This document shows, one piece after another, positions 5,069-5,358 of a DNA stretch of 5,358 nucleotides. Position numbers and translations under genes: made by a program. The notes under the pieces were generated by a model. The model worked only from the letters and a program-made list of their open reading frames with translations, was not told the origin of the DNA and made no database searches. Within the stretch, counting starts at the first letter, position 1; every line of letters begins with the position of its first letter. The stretch is from DASXRA01 sp046734315 (GTDB lineage: Bacteria; Actinomycetota; Actinomycetes; Mycobacteriales; Jatrophihabitantaceae): positions 1-5,358 of the forward strand of contig JBKPQY010000258.1 of NCBI GenBank assembly GCA_046734315.1, read 5' to 3'.

Positions 5069-5358
5069 ATGTGGGGACGTTCTGTACTCATAGCCGGGTT
5101 GGCCATTGCGGGCACAGTGCTCGTCGGTACACCCGCCACCGCTCAGCCGATCGACAAGGGCCATTTCCACGACGTCTCCACGAGTGACGTCTACGACTGC
5201 GATGGCACCCCGGCCCAGGACGCCGCGGACGTCTCCGGAAACTTCCTGTTCAACCAGCGCGGATCCTCTGCCTTCCCCTACTTCCGGGAGAGTGTGCACG
5301 GCACTGTCGTGACCACCAACCTGGACACCGGCGGCACCTATACCAACGTCTTCACCTC
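5069..5358 (+). CDS. Secreted protein of unknown function, N-terminal part
   Basis: Ninety-six residues are visible before the window ends. The N-terminus is a Sec signal peptide: MWGRS, a hydrophobic core VLIAGLAIAGTVLVG (6-20), then TPATA with predicted cleavage after Ala25, before Gln26. There is no lipobox cysteine at that site, so the product is probably released or wall-associated rather than a lipoprotein. The mature part (HFHDVSTSDVYDCDG, then DVSGNFLFNQRG, and VHGTVVTTNLDTGGTYTNVF) looks beta-rich and resembles uncharacterised small exported proteins common in actinobacteria; it has one visible Cys (44). The ATG at 5069 is preceded by GGGGGGAG (5059-5066), a strong but rather close ribosome-binding site, and an in-frame TGA at 5033-5035 excludes longer starts. 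The gene is separated from the sigma operon by 277 bases and is probably an independent unit. Confidence 0.88.
   Translation, partial: MWGRSVLIAGLAIAGTVLVGTPATAQPIDKGHFHDVSTSDVYDCDGTPAQDAADVSGNFLFNQRGSSAFPYFRESVHGTVVTTNLDTGGTYTNVFT

Noticed and set aside
1..5358. CRISPR array, tRNA, rRNA or insertion sequence
   Set aside because: No regularly spaced repeats, no tRNA cloverleaf or rRNA segments, and no transposase-like frame or terminal inverted repeats were seen.

Overview
The window reads as chromosome of a high-GC Gram-positive bacterium (Actinomycetota). Coding regions are strongly GC-rich at third codon positions, GTG starts are used, and the gene types (a MocR regulator next to a CMD-family gene, a DGPF/YCII protein coupled to an ECF sigma factor with a long C-terminal extension, a small secreted protein) are typical of that phylum. 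Genus cannot be fixed from this sequence.

Left part (1-1594): a divergent pair. The 5' end of a carboxymuconolactone decarboxylase/AhpD-like gene runs leftwards off the window, and a complete MocR-type regulator (GntR winged helix fused to a PLP aminotransferase-like domain) runs rightwards. The short shared gap suggests that the regulator controls the enzyme gene and/or itself.

Middle-left (1595-2513): a gene-poor stretch that looks less GC-rich than its flanks. It holds a weak hairpin after the MocR gene, an unrecognised leftward ORF (1849-2277, possibly longer) whose C-terminal half has convincing codon bias, and a divergent regulatory region with promoter-like repeats.

Centre (2403-4791): the most interesting part. 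A RibD/DHFR-like reductase gene, a DGPF/YCII gene and an ECF sigma factor with a DUF6596/TPR-like C-terminal half (ECF42-type) lie in the same direction; the last two overlap by four bases. The reductase gene and the YCII gene are unrelated, yet each is preceded by a copy of the same ~88-bp cassette: a TGTCGG-N17-CGTA promoter-like element plus an identical 22-nt leader that can fold into a hairpin ahead of the Shine-Dalgarno. The motif resembles the promoter reported for ECF42 sigma factors. The simple reading is a self-amplifying regulon: the sigma factor recognises both cassettes and so drives its own operon and the reductase. A third, imperfect promoter-like copy lies upstream at 2366.

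Right part (4792-5358): a possible weak hairpin, a 277-bp gap that may contain a decayed or marginal ORF, and the 5' end of a secreted protein of unknown function with a clear signal peptide, running off the right edge.
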